Positions 16,869 through 26,735 are shown, counted from the stretch's first letter. The stretch is DNA of 64,000 nt from Phormidesmis priestleyi Ana (GCA_001314865.1 LJZR01000009.1:105758-169757); one strand, 5' to 3'. A program made the numbers and translations. The notes: generated by a model not told the origin, from the sequence alone.

Positions 16869-19385
16869 TCATGCTTCTGGGAAAAGGGATTCTAAGAAGA
16901 GTATTTTGATTAAACTTTCTATGCGAGGTGAGAAGTCGTAGGGCTGCGGACCATCAATATGTCGGCTGATAGTACCAAACCCTAAGCGTTGATTTTTATT
17001 AGAAAGTACTGTTGCTTCTGTTACCCATTCATAAAATGTGGATGAAGCCGCTAAGCTATCGTTAAGATTATTTGTAAGAGAACTAATGTAGTTTGCTGGT
17101 GGAAATTCTCCGGCTTCTGTGGGTTGAGTCAAGGCTTTAGTTAAGTACCGATCGCTCTCTTGGGGATTTTGCCAAGCTGCGATCGCCATTCCCGCCGCAG
17201 TTTTTTTGCTCACTTCAACCTCAATCTTTTCCCCTGGCCCGGTCAGTGCTAGCGCTAACATCGCTTTATTCAACGGTGTAGGCACTTTTTCAAAAGCCGT
17301 CCGCGCTTTATCAAAGTCTCCTTGCCACCAGCTGAGGCTACCTAAAATTTGATAGTAATGAGCCCTAGATGTTTCGGTCTTGGCTTGGGCTAAGCGCTGA
17401 TTGAGTTTTGCTTCATAGCTAGCCAGCACCTGAGGGTAAAATGCTGCTAGCTCTAGACTTTGCCAAATGGGGCTAGTGATTAAAACAGGCTGCTGCATCA
17501 GTTCGGTGACCATTGCCTGAAGCGCCTCTTTGGTTTTACCTTCCTTAAGTAGGCTGTAGCCCAGCGCGAAGAAAACGCCTTTTTTGCCAGGGACGAGCTG
17601 GGTCGCTTTGAGAAAGTTTTGGGTTGCCGCTTGCGGATTTGAATTGACCTGAAGCCAGCCTAAGTTAGAGTAGCCAAATTCTTGATTTGGAGAGATGGCA
17701 TTAGCTTTTTCAAACCACTGGACGCTCTCTTGCCTGAGCGATTCTTGCTGCTGAGGATTTTCGCTTTTGTAGGCGAGTTCTCCCAGGTTCCAGGCGAGCT
17801 GATGGGCGTAGTAGGGTTCCCAAGGGGCTGTTTCGTGAGCTTTGGTGAGGTAGGTGACAAAACTGGCAAAGTCGTCTTGCTGAAGGGCTAAAAAGCCCTG
17901 ACTGGAGAGCATCCAAGCGCGATGGATGGGATAGAGCCACAGCGAGATAGCGGCTAGTACGCCCGCTCCGGCTAGGGCAATGCGTTTGTGTTGCGTACGG
18001 TTTCCTTGGGCTTGGGTTTCAAGTGCTGGATCTAGCCCGTTGGCGAAGATAAGCGTTGCGATGTAGATGAGAAGTGTGCCACTGATGCAGATGTTGTCTA
18101 GCTGGTAGTCGGTTAGGGCGTAGGTGCTGTAGCCTGCGATGCCGCTAATGACACCGATGATTAAAGGGGTAGGGATCTCTGAGTGGTTGTTCGCTTCAGC
18201 GGCATCCTGAGAAGTACCCGGAGAGGTGACCTTACACCAGCGAATGCCTAAAAAGGCGATGGATAAAAGCGTAATTGCGGTTAAAAGAATGCCCAGAAGC
18301 CCCAGTTCTGCCCAGAGCTGAGCGGGTGTACTGTGGAGCTGATAGGTGAGTTCGGCTTCGCGACCGGCCCAGTCAGGACGGTACTTTTGGTAGAGTAAGC
18401 TAACGCTGCCGAGCCCTGAGCCGAGGAGCGGATGATCTAACCCGATGTGCCATCCTGTTGTATTGGTGATGAGGCGGTAGGCCAGTTCACTGCCTTCACC
18501 TTTAGAAGCGATCGCGGTAAAAAGCGCGCGAATGCGTTGATTGCTCGCCCCCCACAGCACTATCCCCACAAAACTCACGACTCCGCTGCTTAGTAACACC
18601 CGACGCAGTTTGGGATAGCGAAAAGTCGATAGGCTAATAAACACAAAAAGGCTGACTATCAATCCCAGCCAACCGCCTCTAGAGGCGGTACTGTATAGCG
18701 TGGCTAAGCCAAGGGCAAATCCAGCGAGCCATATAGGGCGTTGCCAGCTGCTACGGGAAAAGGCCAGCCCTACCAGAAGCGGTAATGCCAGCATCAGATA
18801 ACCGGCGACATAGTTTTGGTGGCCGATAGGATGCCAGTTGCGCAGGGTAAGAATTTGGAGGTCGAAGCTTCTTTCGATGCCGTAGCTTTTGAGCTGTTGT
18901 AACGTTTGTTGGTAGGGGCGAACGGTTTGGAAGAACCAAGCAACAAGGCTAAAGGCGCTGAAAGTGATGGCCAATGCACCTTGGAAAGTGAGCAAGTGGG
19001 AGAGCCGCTGGGATGAGGTGAGCCAGCTGTTGAGCGCGTATAGGAAGGCGATACCGCAGATGGCAGCCCAGCTGTACCAAAGGGCCTGGTGCCAAAATTG
19101 AGCGAAGGCGGCGCTGAGAACAAGAGTGATGCAGCTAGTGCCCGCTAACCAGTCTAGCCGGTGGCCTAGCGGACGGAATGAACGGTGCCACCAGTGGAAG
19201 AGGAGGGCGAGGGGGCCAAGGGTGAGGCCGACTTGCCAAAGGAAAACCCAGGGCCATTTCACCATAAGACTGTTGCTGTTTGGGAGAAGGGTGAAAAGGA
19301 CGTAGAAGAGAATTGTGAAGAGAGTGATTGTTTTCGGGAGTAGGCTGGTGGATTGGGTCGAGGGGGTAATGAGGGTTTTGGTCAT
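16869..19385 (-). CDS. O-antigen ligase/Wzy-type polymerase with C-terminal TPRs (copy 1)
   Basis: 838 residues. About ten membrane helices occupy residues 15-475. The Wzy_C/O-antigen-ligase signature lies near 190-380: HPIGHQNYVAGYLMLALPLL, then GSGLGSVSLLYQKYRP and the HSTPAQLWAELGLLG loop. The rest (about 490-800) is TPR-like, with FEKANAISPNQEFGYSNLGW as the clearest unit. Such proteins polymerise lipid-linked repeat units or ligate glycan at the periplasmic face. It is paralogous to the next gene upstream (shared GH-NxVxGY and TPAQ-AE-GL motifs in the same order). The ATG directly abuts a heptamer repeat array, and no Shine-Dalgarno is visible. Polymerase versus ligase cannot be decided here. 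Confidence 0.85.
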   Translation of the reverse strand: MTKTLITPSTQSTSLLPKTITLFTILFYVLFTLLPNSNSLMVKWPWVFLWQVGLTLGPLALLFHWWHRSFRPLGHRLDWLAGTSCITLVLSAAFAQFWHQALWYSWAAICGIAFLYALNSWLTSSQRLSHLLTFQGALAITFSAFSLVAWFFQTVRPYQQTLQQLKSYGIERSFDLQILTLRNWHPIGHQNYVAGYLMLALPLLVGLAFSRSSWQRPIWLAGFALGLATLYSTASRGGWLGLIVSLFVFISLSTFRYPKLRRVLLSSGVVSFVGIVLWGASNQRIRALFTAIASKGEGSELAYRLITNTTGWHIGLDHPLLGSGLGSVSLLYQKYRPDWAGREAELTYQLHSTPAQLWAELGLLGILLTAITLLSIAFLGIRWCKVTSPGTSQDAAEANNHSEIPTPLIIGVISGIAGYSTYALTDYQLDNICISGTLLIYIATLIFANGLDPALETQAQGNRTQHKRIALAGAGVLAAISLWLYPIHRAWMLSSQGFLALQQDDFASFVTYLTKAHETAPWEPYYAHQLAWNLGELAYKSENPQQQESLRQESVQWFEKANAISPNQEFGYSNLGWLQVNSNPQAATQNFLKATQLVPGKKGVFFALGYSLLKEGKTKEALQAMVTELMQQPVLITSPIWQSLELAAFYPQVLASYEAKLNQRLAQAKTETSRAHYYQILGSLSWWQGDFDKARTAFEKVPTPLNKAMLALALTGPGEKIEVEVSKKTAAGMAIAAWQNPQESDRYLTKALTQPTEAGEFPPANYISSLTNNLNDSLAASSTFYEWVTEATVLSNKNQRLGFGTISRHIDGPQPYDFSPRIESLIKILFLESLFPEA

Positions 19386-19432
19386 GGGGAGATGGGGAGA
19401 TAGGGAGATAGGGAGATGGGGAGATGGGAGAG
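19386..19432. repeat. Heptamer tandem repeat filling the gap between two polymerase genes
   Basis: About six units of GGGAGAT with GGGAGAT/GGGGAGAT variation (on the minus strand ATCTCCC). The array occupies virtually all 49 bp between the two paralogous genes and ends at the start codon of the downstream one. Similar heptamer arrays occur in other cyanobacterial genomes (short tandemly repeated repetitive sequences). Confidence 0.9.
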
Positions 19433-19434
19433 AT

Positions 19435-21960
19435 TTACGGGAGAGATTGGAAGAGTTTGACTACTTTGTGGTCGAGAGGGGAGAATTCGCGAGGTGGGGG
19501 TGGAAAGAGATGAAGTTGGTTGATAAGGGGGCTACTGCTGCGGCCGCCAGCAGAGAGGATGGTGCCGATGAGTTGGGCGGATTGGTTGCGGTAGGCGAAG
19601 GATAGGCCCATGCGGAGTTTTGGGTCGGTGGGTTGCTGGGCAGAGGTGAGCCATTGGCGGAGGTCGGGGTGAGTGGTGATGTGGTTGATAATGGTTTGCT
19701 TGTCAATCTCTGCGCTGTCGAAGTTTTTTAAAGCGTCGTTGAGATAGTCGTTGGGGGCGAACCAAGCTCGGAGTAAAGCAAGCGCAGACGCAGTTTCGGG
19801 GAGACTCGTTTGTAAGGCTTGATTGATCAGATGGATGGATGCTGTGGGGTCGGTGTCGGCATTTAGAATGGCTTGAGTGAGGGGATTCAATTGGTTAATA
19901 TCGGCGGTTTGGGGTTGATGGTGCCACCATTTGATTAGGGCTGTTTGCTGGTTGAGCCATGCATATTGGCCAGAATTAGGCGCAGTGATGGCTAGAATTT
20001 GTTGCCACGCGCTTAGGGTTTGCGCTAAAACCTGGGGCAAATGTGGTTTGAAAGAAGAACTCTCCCAGAGGGGATCGATTAGAAAGCTAGGATTGGAGAG
20101 ACTTTCGAGAACAAAGGCGGTGATGGCTTGTTGAGTTTTGTTTTGCTGTAAATATGCATGACCGAGAGTGTAGTAAGTGGCGTGCTGGCTCCGAGGAAAC
20201 AACAGAGCCGTATGGCGGAGGTGATTTTCGGCTTGTTTAGGCTGATTGGGCAATAGTAAAACGGCTAAATTTTGGTGGAACCAGGGATCATTGGGGGCGG
20301 CTGTGATGGCGGATTGGAGAGAGGCGATCGCAGCCGTTATCAGCGTTTCTTGGTTTTTAGGATCAGCGGTTTGCCCCGCGATATTTATTAGCTGTTCTGC
20401 CGAAAGAGCTGCGTAGGTAGGATCCCAGGCGTTGAGCTGGCTAGCTTTTAGCCATTGGGCCTCGGCTTTGACTAGGTTGTTGATGGCAATATTTTTTTCG
20501 GCAGCGGCTGCCAGATAAAACCCAGCATTGACCCTCGCCCAGACTTGGATGGCAATGCTTAAGTATATGAGTAAGCAAAGGCTCACGATTCTGCGGGTTC
20601 GGTGAGAGAGAACGGGCAAAGATGCATCTGGCAGATGGATATCGGCGAGGTGGACGAGAAGCGCTGTGGTGACAAGGAGGGTGCTGGCGATGCCGATGTT
20701 TTCGAGCTGATAGTCGGTGAGGCTAGAGATGCCGTAAGCAAACCAGCTTGCAGCGATGCTGTGTAGGAGCGTGCGATCGCTCCCTGCCGGAATTTTGCGA
20801 TGTAAGGCAATGCCTAATTTCAATAAATAGCCCAGCCAGAGTAAATAACCGCTGAATCCAGCAAGTCCTGTCTCTGCGAGGATTTGGGCGGGGGTATTGT
20901 GCAGCTGTTGAACCAGTTCTAACCCACCGCCGGTTTCTATCGGTCGGTAGAGGTTATAAACCCGAGAAAGATTGCCGGGGCCTACGCCGAAAAGTGGGCG
21001 ATCCTTGAAGATACGCTGTCCAGCTTGCAGCATAAACAGCCGATCTTGAGTGGGGCCGTCGGCAATTTGCTCAATAGAAAAGCTTTGGTTACTGGGTGAG
21101 GCATTAAAGGATGCCAGAGTGCGAACACGAGGATTGCTAATCAGTACGCCCGTAACAAGGAGTAAGGTAAGTACAACAAAGCTCCATTGTGCGAGCGTTT
21201 TGGGTCGGTGGTGAATGATCCGCCATGTAAGTGTGACTAGGCCGAGGGCAACGGCACCTAAGAGGGCACCGCGAGATCCGCTGGCATAGAGCGCGAGAAG
21301 GTTTAGCGCGATCGCGCCATAGCCAATCCATCGTTTTGCATGGGTTTGAGTAAATGCAAATCCTGTCACCAGCGGCAACAACAACAAACAATACCCCCCG
21401 ACGAAATTGTGATGACCGAGCGGTAAAGCATTGCGAATGGCCGTATAAAAGTCGCCGCTGATCCACATGGCGCGATTGGGTCGCCAAAATGCCAAGCTAA
21501 TGAGGTGAGTAAGGGTCCCCGTGACGGTCAGCGCTAGCCAGAGTCGCGCTTTTAGCAGTGGCGTGTGATGTAGCCAATTAACCGTGAGGTATAGAACAAT
21601 GCCATAGCTAGTCAGTAGAAGAAAGTTCAATCCGGCAACCGCTTTAAATGGCGCACTGAGGGCCGACAGTCCGCCGCTGAGCAAGATGACAAGAACAATC
21701 CAATCTAACTGGTGGCCCAGCGGACGTAATGACTGGGAAAACTGCCGCGTCAGCCCAATCCCTGCGGCAACCAGTAGGCAAAATGCGACTTGCCACCACA
21801 GTGAGTAAGGCCAGCCGACCATACGCGTGTAGCTGTGAGGCAGCCAGGTAAAGCTCAAAAGGGCTAGGAATCCAACGGTGCCGAGCCATTGCCACTGCCA
21901 ACCGACGGCTAGAAGCGTAGTAGGCAGAAAGGTGGCTTGAATTTTAGAGGCAAGTTGCAT
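19435..21960 (-). CDS. O-antigen ligase/Wzy-type polymerase with C-terminal TPRs (copy 2)
   Basis: 841 residues from the chosen ATG. Ten or so membrane helices are followed by a TPR region from about 500. The ligase-like core includes LPLGHHNFVGGYCLLLLPLV, GVGPGNLSRVYNLYRP and LHNTPAQILAETGLAG, matching copy 1 in order and spacing. The frame can be extended to a TTG at 22014, but that would overlap the sugar transferase gene by 25 bp; the ATG at 21960 (MQLASKIQATFL) leaves 29 bp and is preferred. TPR units such as AITAAPNDPWFHQNLAVLLL are visible. The pair looks like an old tandem duplication; one may polymerise and the other ligate. Confidence 0.85.
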   Translation of the reverse strand: MQLASKIQATFLPTTLLAVGWQWQWLGTVGFLALLSFTWLPHSYTRMVGWPYSLWWQVAFCLLVAAGIGLTRQFSQSLRPLGHQLDWIVLVILLSGGLSALSAPFKAVAGLNFLLLTSYGIVLYLTVNWLHHTPLLKARLWLALTVTGTLTHLISLAFWRPNRAMWISGDFYTAIRNALPLGHHNFVGGYCLLLLPLVTGFAFTQTHAKRWIGYGAIALNLLALYASGSRGALLGAVALGLVTLTWRIIHHRPKTLAQWSFVVLTLLLVTGVLISNPRVRTLASFNASPSNQSFSIEQIADGPTQDRLFMLQAGQRIFKDRPLFGVGPGNLSRVYNLYRPIETGGGLELVQQLHNTPAQILAETGLAGFSGYLLWLGYLLKLGIALHRKIPAGSDRTLLHSIAASWFAYGISSLTDYQLENIGIASTLLVTTALLVHLADIHLPDASLPVLSHRTRRIVSLCLLIYLSIAIQVWARVNAGFYLAAAAEKNIAINNLVKAEAQWLKASQLNAWDPTYAALSAEQLINIAGQTADPKNQETLITAAIASLQSAITAAPNDPWFHQNLAVLLLPNQPKQAENHLRHTALLFPRSQHATYYTLGHAYLQQNKTQQAITAFVLESLSNPSFLIDPLWESSSFKPHLPQVLAQTLSAWQQILAITAPNSGQYAWLNQQTALIKWWHHQPQTADINQLNPLTQAILNADTDPTASIHLINQALQTSLPETASALALLRAWFAPNDYLNDALKNFDSAEIDKQTIINHITTHPDLRQWLTSAQQPTDPKLRMGLSFAYRNQSAQLIGTILSAGGRSSSPLINQLHLFPPPPREFSPLDHKVVKLFQSLP

Positions 21961-21989
21961 AGATAAGGGCAAATACTGATGCGGCTGCT

Positions 21990-23438
21990 TTAATATGCCC
22001 CTTTCCCTGAACAAACTATTTTGATGGTTTCTAATAAAATATCGAGATCAAGGTTGAGTGACCAGTTGTCTATGTAGTGGAGATCTAGTCGGACTGCGTC
22101 GTCGAAGCTTTTGATGGTAGATCGCCCGGAGATTTGCCATAGACCGGTAATGCCAGGGAGAACCTGGTGGCGAACATGATGCCAGGAGTCGAAAAGAGAG
22201 GTGTCTCGTAGGGGCAGCGGGCGCGGGCCGACTAAGCTCATTTGGCCTAAAAGGACGTTAAAAAGCTGAGGCAGTTCGTCTAGGCTGGTGCGTCTGAGGA
22301 ATTTGCCGATGGAGGTAACCCGTGGGTCGCTGGTGATTTTAAACATGACGCCATCGATATTTTCGTTTTTTTGCTCTAGCTTTGCTTGAAGCTCGGGCGC
22401 ATTGACGACCATGGTGCGAAATTTCCAAACCTGAAACACTTTGCCATGTAGGCCAGTGCGCTGCTGACGGAAAAAGACGGGACCAGGAGAGGAGAGTTTG
22501 ATGGCGATCGCAATGACGAAAAAGAAGGGAATTGCAATTAGCGTAACCACCGCCGCCAACAAAAAATCTAACCAGCGTTTGAGGCGGTAGTCGAACCCTC
22601 TAAAAAAAGAGGCTTCGATCCGAAGCGTCGGCAGGCTGGCAAAAATTTCGGGCACGCCGCGCCGATAAATCATTTCGCGGCTAGAAGGTAACAGCCTGAG
22701 CACAATGCCCATGCCGCGCAGCCGCCAGAACAAGCTGGAGGCCAGTTCGGCGTCAGGGATACTCTCAGCGAGGACTTCTTCGGGCTGGTGCCTGAGGATG
22801 GATTGAAAGACGGTGGCAGAGTGGGCAGATGCGGCGATCGCAGCGCCGACAACGCGATAATGAGGCTGCTGACTGACCAGTTGGGAGAGCGCTGGCAGGC
22901 GGCAGGCGGGTGCAATTAAAAATACGGTAGTCGGCTTTCGCTTGGCGGCTAGCTGATGGAGCAGTCGATTGGTAACCAGACGAGCGGTAATGACGGTAAA
23001 AATGCTGCTGAACCAGGCAGAGAAAAAGAGCGATCGGGGGAGATCTAAGCTTGGATCATAAAAGTAGCTTATCACCAGCGATGCGAGGTATACATAGCTG
23101 ATGAGCTGGGCTGCTTTGGCATAGTCTTTGGCAGCGTTAGTATGGCTGTAGAGACGGTAGTAGGCAAAGAGTGCCAAGGTAGAAATGACAAATAGCCAGA
23201 ACACGCTGGGAAAGCCTAGCCAGATCCACCAAACAAAGGACGCAGGCAAAGGAGAATAGAACTGGTTAAGGAATTGGGCGAGTTTCCAAGCAGCAGAGAT
23301 TGCGAGAATGTCACTGGTGACCAAGCACAGCCTTTTGTGCTGGGTACGGGTGAGATGATGTGTGTGAAAGGCCCTGCGCGAGGCCCGGATATCGGTTGTA
23401 TTGCCTGATAGCTTATTCTCGATCGGCCAAGTTTTCAT
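21990..23438 (-). CDS. Polyprenyl-phosphate sugar-1-phosphate transferase (WcaJ/WbaP family)
   Basis: 482 residues. The N-terminal half has about four membrane helices and a CoA-binding-like Rossmann region. The C-terminal 200 residues are the bacterial sugar transferase domain: KRWLDFLLAAVVTLIAIPFF, SSPGPVFFRQQRTGLHGK, VWKFRTMV, LRRTSLDELPQLFNVLLG, MSLVGPRPLP, LPGITGLWQISGRS. It transfers a sugar phosphate to undecaprenyl phosphate, the first step of exopolysaccharide repeat synthesis. The frame extends to a TTG at 23471, but the ATG at 23438 (MKTWPIENKLSG) is chosen; neither has a good Shine-Dalgarno. It closely follows the WecG gene, so they are probably one operon. Confidence 0.9.
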   Translation of the reverse strand: MKTWPIENKLSGNTTDIRASRRAFHTHHLTRTQHKRLCLVTSDILAISAAWKLAQFLNQFYSPLPASFVWWIWLGFPSVFWLFVISTLALFAYYRLYSHTNAAKDYAKAAQLISYVYLASLVISYFYDPSLDLPRSLFFSAWFSSIFTVITARLVTNRLLHQLAAKRKPTTVFLIAPACRLPALSQLVSQQPHYRVVGAAIAASAHSATVFQSILRHQPEEVLAESIPDAELASSLFWRLRGMGIVLRLLPSSREMIYRRGVPEIFASLPTLRIEASFFRGFDYRLKRWLDFLLAAVVTLIAIPFFFVIAIAIKLSSPGPVFFRQQRTGLHGKVFQVWKFRTMVVNAPELQAKLEQKNENIDGVMFKITSDPRVTSIGKFLRRTSLDELPQLFNVLLGQMSLVGPRPLPLRDTSLFDSWHHVRHQVLPGITGLWQISGRSTIKSFDDAVRLDLHYIDNWSLNLDLDILLETIKIVCSGKGAY

Positions 23439-23481
23439 AGCGGGCGCTTTGGGGGCGAGGCTCTGAGGCAAGCGTGGATGT

Positions 23482-24261
23482 TTATTTGTTGGAAAGGACG
23501 GGGGGACGGGTGTGGTGATTAAAAAAGTACTTAGTGAGCTGTCCTAAGAAGAGAATGACAAAAGCTGAGTTAGTGAGTAAATAGCGTGACCACAGTCTTT
23601 GGGGTTCTTGCGCTAAGCGAAAGAGCCACTCTAAGCCATAGCGCATCATCCAGCGGGGTGCTTGAGAGACTTCGCCGCTGTGAAATTTGAAAGCGGCACC
23701 GACGCCAATCATGACGACATCTAGCTTACCCAGCTGACGATACATCCATTCTTCTTGTTTTGGGCAGCCGAGCCCGACAAAGACGACATTTGCGCCTGAG
23801 CGGCGGATGCGTTCTCTATCGAGGGCTTCTTCCGCTGGGGTTAATGTTCTAAAAGGGGGGGCGTGTGTTCCGGCAATTTGAAGGTTGGGGTATTGCTGCT
23901 GTAGTTTGGTGCTGAGGCGTTGGAGGGTTTGAGGGCTGCTGCCGTATAGGTAGATGGACGTGTGGGTTTGGATGGCGCGATCGCACCAGGCCAGCATTAA
24001 GTCGGGGCCATATACCCGAGTTTGCTCTTTGGCACCTAACCAGCGCATGCCCCATACCAGCGGCATACCATCGGGTGTTACGAGGGCGGCTTGGTTTAAA
24101 ATGTCACGGTATTTTGGCTGCCAGTAGGCAGTCATGACCACATGGACGTTGGCAGCGATAATGTAGCTGGACTGGCGGGTTTGGAGAAGGGATTGGATGC
24201 GATCACAGGTGCTTGCATAGCTAGTTTCGCTAATCCAAGTCTTCAAAATACGCTGCGACAT
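23482..24261 (-). CDS. WecG/TagA/CpsF family glycosyltransferase
   Basis: About 260 residues. Family landmarks in order: ANVHVVMTAYWQPKYRDILN, LVTPDGMPLVWGMRWLG, YLYGSSPQTLQRLSTKL, VFVGLGCPKQEEWMYRQLG and VGAAFKFHSGEVSQAPRWM. Members transfer ManNAc(A)/GlcNAc-type sugars from UDP-sugars to a lipid-linked acceptor at the inner face of the membrane. It probably acts straight after the sugar transferase encoded downstream. The frame extends to a TTG at 24270; the ATG at 24261 (MSQRILKTW) is preferred and has a GAGAG nearby. It is the last gene with normal composition before the AT-rich block. Confidence 0.9.
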   Translation of the reverse strand: MSQRILKTWISETSYASTCDRIQSLLQTRQSSYIIAANVHVVMTAYWQPKYRDILNQAALVTPDGMPLVWGMRWLGAKEQTRVYGPDLMLAWCDRAIQTHTSIYLYGSSPQTLQRLSTKLQQQYPNLQIAGTHAPPFRTLTPAEEALDRERIRRSGANVVFVGLGCPKQEEWMYRQLGKLDVVMIGVGAAFKFHSGEVSQAPRWMMRYGLEWLFRLAQEPQRLWSRYLLTNSAFVILFLGQLTKYFFNHHTRPPVLSNK

Positions 24262-24355
24262 AGCTCTCAAAAGACGGGATAATACTTTGAGTTCTGCCTA
24301 AGCGAAGACATTTTCCCGAACTTAGTTAGCTTCTAGTTAGACAATATTGAAGAAC

Positions 24356-25534
24356 TCATGTAAGAGTATTCCCTTCAGCAGTCGTATTTAGCAAAATTGA
24401 TTGAGAAGTTCGATCATCTTTAGAAGTAAGCTCGCCCATCAGCTCATTTGAAATCATTTCTACAACTTGTGACGCTGTATAAAGCTTGTTTACCGTCGGA
24501 GCCGCAAGTTCGCCCATTATGGCTTTACGTAAAATGCATACAAAAGAATCCTGATCTAAAGGATCAAACAAATTCTCATGCGGCAGAATTTCTTCTGCAC
24601 AGCCCGCATAGATAGAGGAAACCACCGTTAAGCCAGACCATATTGCCTCATTAACCACAAGTCCCCATACTTCCTCTAGAGTGGGAAAGACAAAAACATC
24701 TGCGCTCTTGTAAACCGCAGGCATTTGTTTAGGCGTTTGAGAGGGTAAAACCGTAATGTTTTTTAAGTTTAGCTGTGAAATTATTTGAGTAAGTTTTTCT
24801 TGCTCAACTCCGCTCCCAACTAGCAAAATAGAAAAATGATAGCCCTCTTGCTGTAGCTTCTTAGCAGCCTGTAAAAATAAGTCCACGCCCTTGCGCTTAA
24901 TAAATTGGCCCGCGTATAGCAAAGTTGGTGATGGTGAAAGCCTTAAAACAGGCAAATGATCGTTCTGGTACAAGCCTTCATCAATACAGTTTTGAATTTG
25001 TAATATGTATGAGCGATCAACGCCTAAATGCAGCAGGTAATCTGTCGTGGTTTGTCCATAGCTGATCCATCGAGTTACTCGCCGAAAGATAACTTGTCGT
25101 AATAACCTTTTTAGATAGCTGCGATTCTTCTCAGTTAGTAAGGTGCCGCCCCACAAAATCCAAACGGGCCTTCGAAATAAAAAACCGTAAGCTAGAGCAA
25201 TCAGGCTCCGAAAGCCCATTTCTGCTGATATAACAGCGTCTGGGCGAATTTTTAGGAGTTCCCAGCAATAGCCAGGATTGATATGTAAATAACGTGGATC
25301 GAATATTTTGCCACGTCTTTTTTCAAAGAACTGAAGTGTAAATCCCCACACGTCGCGGACATGCACATTCGATAAACTACTTTCCAGATTTGTCCAAGTA
25401 TCTCTATTTGACTCTTTCCCGGATAGTAATAGATACGTTGAAAATCGGCTACCTAAACCTTGATAAAGGGGAATTCTATATGGTGTCACTAAATTGTTGA
25501 GAATAACTAATTTATAGACAGTTTTTTTAGACAT
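24356..25534 (-). CDS. Glycosyltransferase, GT4 (GT-B) family
   Basis: 392 residues. The C-terminal donor domain is clear: LLYAGQFIKRKGVDLFLQAA, ILLVGSGVEQEKL, ITVLPSQTPKQMPAVYKSAD, VFVFPTLEEVWGLVVNEAI, with the Glu-x7-Glu-like retaining signature. The N-terminal acceptor domain starts YKLVILNNLVTPYRIPLYQG. It probably adds one sugar to the lipid-linked repeat unit in the cytoplasm. The substrate cannot be told from sequence. Codon use is A/T-rich, unlike the genes before it. It follows the next glycosyltransferase by 25 bp on the same strand. Confidence 0.88.
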   Translation of the reverse strand: MSKKTVYKLVILNNLVTPYRIPLYQGLGSRFSTYLLLSGKESNRDTWTNLESSLSNVHVRDVWGFTLQFFEKRRGKIFDPRYLHINPGYCWELLKIRPDAVISAEMGFRSLIALAYGFLFRRPVWILWGGTLLTEKNRSYLKRLLRQVIFRRVTRWISYGQTTTDYLLHLGVDRSYILQIQNCIDEGLYQNDHLPVLRLSPSPTLLYAGQFIKRKGVDLFLQAAKKLQQEGYHFSILLVGSGVEQEKLTQIISQLNLKNITVLPSQTPKQMPAVYKSADVFVFPTLEEVWGLVVNEAIWSGLTVVSSIYAGCAEEILPHENLFDPLDQDSFVCILRKAIMGELAAPTVNKLYTASQVVEMISNELMGELTSKDDRTSQSILLNTTAEGNTLT

Positions 25535-25559
25535 ACTAGCTTCTGTAATAAAGATATGT

Positions 25560-26735
25560 TTATATAATGGTGGTTTGGCTGCTTTTATAATTTTTATGAT
25601 TGGTTAGAATATCTGAATATAGGCATTCTAACTGCTGAGTTTGCCGTTGAATATCAAATCTTTCTCTGACTCTTTGAATACCCTGTTGACTCATATCCTG
25701 CCAGAGTATCGGATTCTTCAAAAGAGATAGTAAGCGTTCTGAGAGTGCGCCAACATCTTTCTCTAAAACTAGAAAGCCACTTCTGTTGTGGGCTACGGCC
25801 TCAGATATTCCGCCGCTGTTGAAAGTGACAACAGGTAATCCCATAGATTGAGCTTCTATGAACACTATGCCGAAGGCCTCTCTATGGCCGTTTTGGGCTG
25901 TAATACTAGGGACACAGAAAACCTTTGCTTTATTCATCCACTCTCGAACAACGCTAGGGGATTGTACTCCTAAGAACCGATATCTCTTGAGCATCTGATT
26001 TGCCATTGCTTCCAAATGACTTCTTAGCGGCCCATCGCCTACTATAATAAGCTCTGTTGCAGGAAGGATAGATTGAATTCGCGACATCGCATGGATTAGG
26101 TATTCACAGCCTTTGAATTCAACCAAACGCCCAACAAATAATACGGTTGAAGTTCGTTGAACATATTCATCTGGAGTAAACAAAGAGGTATCGATACCAA
26201 TGTAGTGCGTTGATATTTTCTGAGACGGAAACTTTTGCTCTAGCAAAATATTTTTGATAAAATCTGACACTGCAATGAAGTGAGCAGCTTTCTTTTTTAG
26301 ACCATTTTTATGTAGGAAATATACAAACTGACTAAAAGAAGCTCTCCAAGCATAAGAAGGTTTTATGGTGAGTTCATAACCATGAAAAGTAACGACCAGC
26401 GGAATATTCAACTGCTTTGCCAGGGGAACGGCGCGTACTGCATCAGGGCCGAAATGGGCATGTATGAGCTTAGGAGATAATCTACTCAGCTTTTTAGTAA
26501 AAGTCGGCGAAAATCCAGAAACCTTGTAGGATAGCTCACTTATTTTTTGCACCAAGCTAGGCCCATAAGCTGTTATGACTTTGTCGACAGGGAGCATTAA
26601 TCCTGGAACACGGCGAAAGCCAACGTATCGACAATCGTAATTTTTTATGGAGCTTACCTGTTCACGAATGAACGTTTCTGAATGAGGCAGGAGGTGATTT
26701 CGATATATCAGAACGGTAGGTAAGCTTGAGTGCAT
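25560..26735 (-). CDS. Glycosyltransferase, GT4 (GT-B) family
   Basis: 391 residues. The acceptor domain has a region LIHAHFGPDAVRAVPLAKQL and PLVVTFHGYELTIKP, where the His residues of GT4 enzymes lie. The donor domain shows VLFVGRLVEFKGCEYLIHAM, LIIVGDGPLRSHLE, and EAFGIVFIEAQSMGLPVV followed by SGGISEAV. This order is typical of retaining GT4 sugar transferases in exopolysaccharide loci. It is 41 bp downstream of a GT2 gene. The donor sugar is not predictable. A/T-rich like its neighbours. Confidence 0.9.
   Translation of the reverse strand: MHSSLPTVLIYRNHLLPHSETFIREQVSSIKNYDCRYVGFRRVPGLMLPVDKVITAYGPSLVQKISELSYKVSGFSPTFTKKLSRLSPKLIHAHFGPDAVRAVPLAKQLNIPLVVTFHGYELTIKPSYAWRASFSQFVYFLHKNGLKKKAAHFIAVSDFIKNILLEQKFPSQKISTHYIGIDTSLFTPDEYVQRTSTVLFVGRLVEFKGCEYLIHAMSRIQSILPATELIIVGDGPLRSHLEAMANQMLKRYRFLGVQSPSVVREWMNKAKVFCVPSITAQNGHREAFGIVFIEAQSMGLPVVTFNSGGISEAVAHNRSGFLVLEKDVGALSERLLSLLKNPILWQDMSQQGIQRVRERFDIQRQTQQLECLYSDILTNHKNYKSSQTTII

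Noticed and set aside
19386..19432. Heptamer and other tandem arrays considered as CRISPR
   Set aside because: Units are directly adjacent with no unique spacers, and there are no cas genes.
21961..22014. TTG-initiated extension of polymerase copy 2
   Set aside because: Would overlap the sugar transferase gene by 25 bp and adds no family sequence; an ATG at 21960 is available.
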